Part shown: positions 4,765-5,379 of the stretch, in pieces
Position numbering within the stretch: the stretch's first letter is position 1
How the letters are laid out: every line of letters starts with the position of its first letter
Assembly: GCA_016200995.1 (NCBI GenBank)
Contig: JACQDS010000064.1
Location: forward strand, 1-5,379
Direction of reading: 5' to 3'
DNA: 5,379 bases
DNA from: Candidatus Azambacteria bacterium
GTDB lineage: Bacteria > Patescibacteriota > Minisyncoccia > GWC2-36-17 > M10-OD1-4
The notes under the pieces: model-generated
What the model was told of the DNA's origin: nothing
The model's input: the letters and a program-made list of their open reading frames with translations, nothing else
Database searches by the model: none
Made by a program: the position numbers and the translations under genes

Positions 4765-4794
4765 AGAAAAAGCCCTAGAATAGGGGCTTTTTCT
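4765..4794 (+). terminator. Intrinsic terminator of the tRNA unit (bidirectional form)
   Basis: AGAAAAAGCCC (4765-4775) is the exact complement of GGGCTTTTTCT (4784-4794), with the stem extendable by TA/TA inside. GC-rich top, A-run on the left and T-run on the right give a classic stem and U-tract. The A-rich left arm means it can also stop transcription arriving from the right on the reverse strand. Confidence 0.85.
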
Positions 4795-4801
4795 ATTGTG
4801 C

Positions 4802-4830
4802 TTGACTTTCAAGCCAATATATGCTATATT
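4802..4830 (+). promoter_or_regulatory. Strong extended -10 promoter for the 92-aa membrane protein
   Basis: TTGACT (4802-4807), 17 nt, then TATATT (4825-4830) preceded by TGC, which supplies an extended -10. The start is expected near 4837, giving a leader of about 78 nt. It follows the tRNA terminator by only 7 bp, so the next gene is an independent transcription unit. Confidence 0.75.
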
Positions 4831-4864
4831 GTCTTTGTCATCGGAATTCCAAAAACCCGCTGAC

Positions 4865-4888
4865 CTCTGCGGTAAAAGTGCCGCGGAG
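4865..4888 (+). promoter_or_regulatory. Leader hairpin just upstream of a strong ribosome binding site
   Basis: CTCTGCGG (4865-4872) pairs with CCGCGGAG (4881-4888), eight pairs with one T-G wobble, around TAAAAGTG. It ends 12 nt before AAAGGAG (4901-4907). No T-run follows, so it is an RNA structure of the leader, possibly stabilising the mRNA or tuning access to the ribosome binding site. Confidence 0.5.
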
Positions 4889-4993
4889 AACAGCACCTTC
4901 AAAGGAGAAAAGCGATGGACTGGTTGGAAAAGCTGGCAAGAGAACAGTACCTTCAAAGGAGAAAAGCGATTGGCTGGTTTGGAAAGCTGGCAA
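4886..4993 (+). repeat. 54-bp tandem duplication over ribosome binding site and start codon
   Basis: Positions 4886-4939 and 4940-4993 align without gaps over 54 bp with five mismatches (91% identity). Each copy holds AAAGGAGAAAAGCGAT followed by the Trp/Lys-Leu-Ala coding start. Copy 1 has ATG at 4915; copy 2 has ATT at the matching place (4969). The unit is 18 codons long, so the reading frame is kept across both copies. Confidence 0.9.
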
Positions 4994-5193
4994 TCGGCAT
5001 TGGCATTCCGATTGGTATCATCGCCATCGTGAGCATCGTCGCGGCCATCCTCACCTACTTCCTGTGGAACTGGTTGATGCCCGAGATCTTCGCGATCAAG
5101 GCCATCACCTTCTGGCAGGCGTTGGGCATCAACTTCCTGGCAGGGATTCTGTTCAAGAATTCCTCGTTCTTGAAGTCGTTCAGCCGCGACTAA
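4915..5193 (+). CDS. Small two-segment membrane protein of unknown function
   Basis: The 92-aa product starts MDWLEKLAREQYLQRRKA, a charged, helix-prone N-terminus. A long hydrophobic stretch follows (about 25-50, rich in Ile, Gly and Ala), then the polar-aromatic turn LWNWLMPEIF (50-59), a second shorter hydrophobic segment FWQALGINFLAGILF (66-80) and a basic tail. The pattern W-N-x-L-x-P-x-x-F with I-T-F-W-Q-A-L-G resembles, from memory, small uncharacterised bacterial membrane proteins; no function is known to me. The start is fixed by AAAGGAG (4901-4907) 7 nt upstream and an in-frame TAA at 4873. The gene has its own promoter and terminator. Its GC content is about 53% by hand count, well above the AT-rich neighbours, which suggests transfer or a different codon regime. 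Residues 1-8 (MDWLEKLA) repeat as 19-26 (IGWFGKLA) because of the 54-bp duplication. Confidence 0.75.
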   Translation: MDWLEKLAREQYLQRRKAIGWFGKLAIGIGIPIGIIAIVSIVAAILTYFLWNWLMPEIFAIKAITFWQALGINFLAGILFKNSSFLKSFSRD

Positions 5194-5218
5194 CGAGCGG
5201 CGCCATGTTCCGAGATCC

Positions 5219-5262
5219 GAGGCCCCTGTGGAGATTATCTCCGCTTGGGCCTCTAACTTTTT
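5219..5262 (+). terminator. Intrinsic terminator after the membrane protein gene
   Basis: GAGGCCC (5219-5225) pairs with GGGCCTC (5247-5253). Nested inside, GGAGA (5230-5234) pairs with TCTCC (5238-5242) around TTA. TAAC and then TTTTT (5258-5262) follow. It lies 25 nt past the stop codon. The T-run starts 4 nt after the stem, slightly late but acceptable. Confidence 0.75.
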
Positions 5263-5275
5263 CTAAAAAAAATCT

Positions 5276-5304
5276 TTGCCATAATTTTGTAAATCCGTTA
5301 TTCT
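5276..5304 (+). promoter_or_regulatory. Promoter for the gene starting at 5337
   Basis: TTGCCA (5276-5281), 17 nt, then TATTCT (5299-5304). The transcript would begin near 5311, right at a small perfect hairpin: ATTCGC (5311-5316) with GCGAAT (5320-5325), loop TTT. A stem at the very 5' end of a transcript is typical of mRNA-stabilising structures. Confidence 0.5.
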
Positions 5305-5336
5305 TTAGGTATTCGCTTTGCGAATTCTTGGATTGA

Positions 5337-5379
5337 ATGCCGCCAAAGAAAAACTTGAAATTGTCAGCGGTGCGGCTCC
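5337..5379 (+). CDS. Start of a gene running off the window, product not identified
   Basis: ATG at 5337 is preceded directly by an in-frame TGA and opens MPPKKNLKLSAVRL to the edge of the window. The basic start resembles many cytoplasmic proteins. Only 14 codons are visible, too few to name a family. There is no clear Shine-Dalgarno; a promoter and a 5' hairpin lie upstream at suitable distance. Confidence 0.4.
   Translation, partial: MPPKKNLKLSAVRL

Noticed and set aside
4477..4956. Reverse-strand open frame of 159 codons
   Set aside because: It runs antisense through the tRNA-Arg gene, its terminator and the next promoter. The translated tRNA (PREELNLDFNF) is a known pattern of spurious annotation, and there is no domain or ribosome binding site.
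4796..5336. Two further plus-strand frames over the membrane protein gene
   Set aside because: They are shifted frames of the same 54-bp duplication and the GC-rich gene. They lack correctly placed ribosome binding sites, and only the 4915 frame gives a coherent membrane protein.

Overview
The window looks like a chromosomal piece of a low-GC bacterium, most likely from the Candidate Phyla Radiation (Patescibacteria, Parcubacteria-like). This is an inference. It rests on the small genes, the charged insert inside the NusA N-terminal domain, several AT-rich promoters with little or no leader, and nusA sitting apart from rimP and infB. No taxonomic marker was searched.

Layout, left to right. 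Positions 1-324 (minus) hold the N-terminal ribosome-binding part of trigger factor, cut by the window edge. A 120-bp gap bounded by an 11-bp inverted repeat follows, then inorganic pyrophosphatase (449-979, minus). An AT-rich repeat patch separates it from nusA (1069-2181, minus). nusA is broken into two in-frame pieces by a TAG codon, and about 42 conserved residues are missing exactly at that point. Upstream of nusA are a good sigma-70 promoter, a possible 16-codon leader ORF with its own Shine-Dalgarno, and an intrinsic-terminator-like hairpin inside that leader ORF. A 50-aa ribbon-helix-helix protein (2314-2466, minus) comes next.

The divergent intergenic region 2467-2622 carries three perfect DnaA boxes (two forming a 22-bp palindrome), 11-bp repeats and a very AT-rich palindrome. 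It could be a replication origin or a DnaA-controlled divergent promoter. To its right, yraN (2623-2988, plus) converges with a class II CCA-adding enzyme gene (2998-4419, minus). The cca promoter and the promoter of tRNA-Arg(GCG) (4555-4629, plus) diverge around a 12-bp perfect hairpin. The tRNA transcript ends at a terminator at 4765-4794.

The last part (about 4840-5260) is clearly richer in GC than the rest. It holds a complete small transcription unit: promoter, leader hairpin, strong ribosome binding site, a 92-aa membrane protein of unknown function and a terminator. A 54-bp tandem duplication covers its ribosome binding site and start codon, so part of the present N-terminus appears to be former leader sequence. 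A last gene with its own promoter starts at 5337 and runs off the window.

Functionally, the conserved genes serve core gene expression: nascent-chain folding (tig), pyrophosphate removal (ppa), transcription elongation and termination (nusA), tRNA 3'-end maturation (cca) and decoding (tRNA-Arg).
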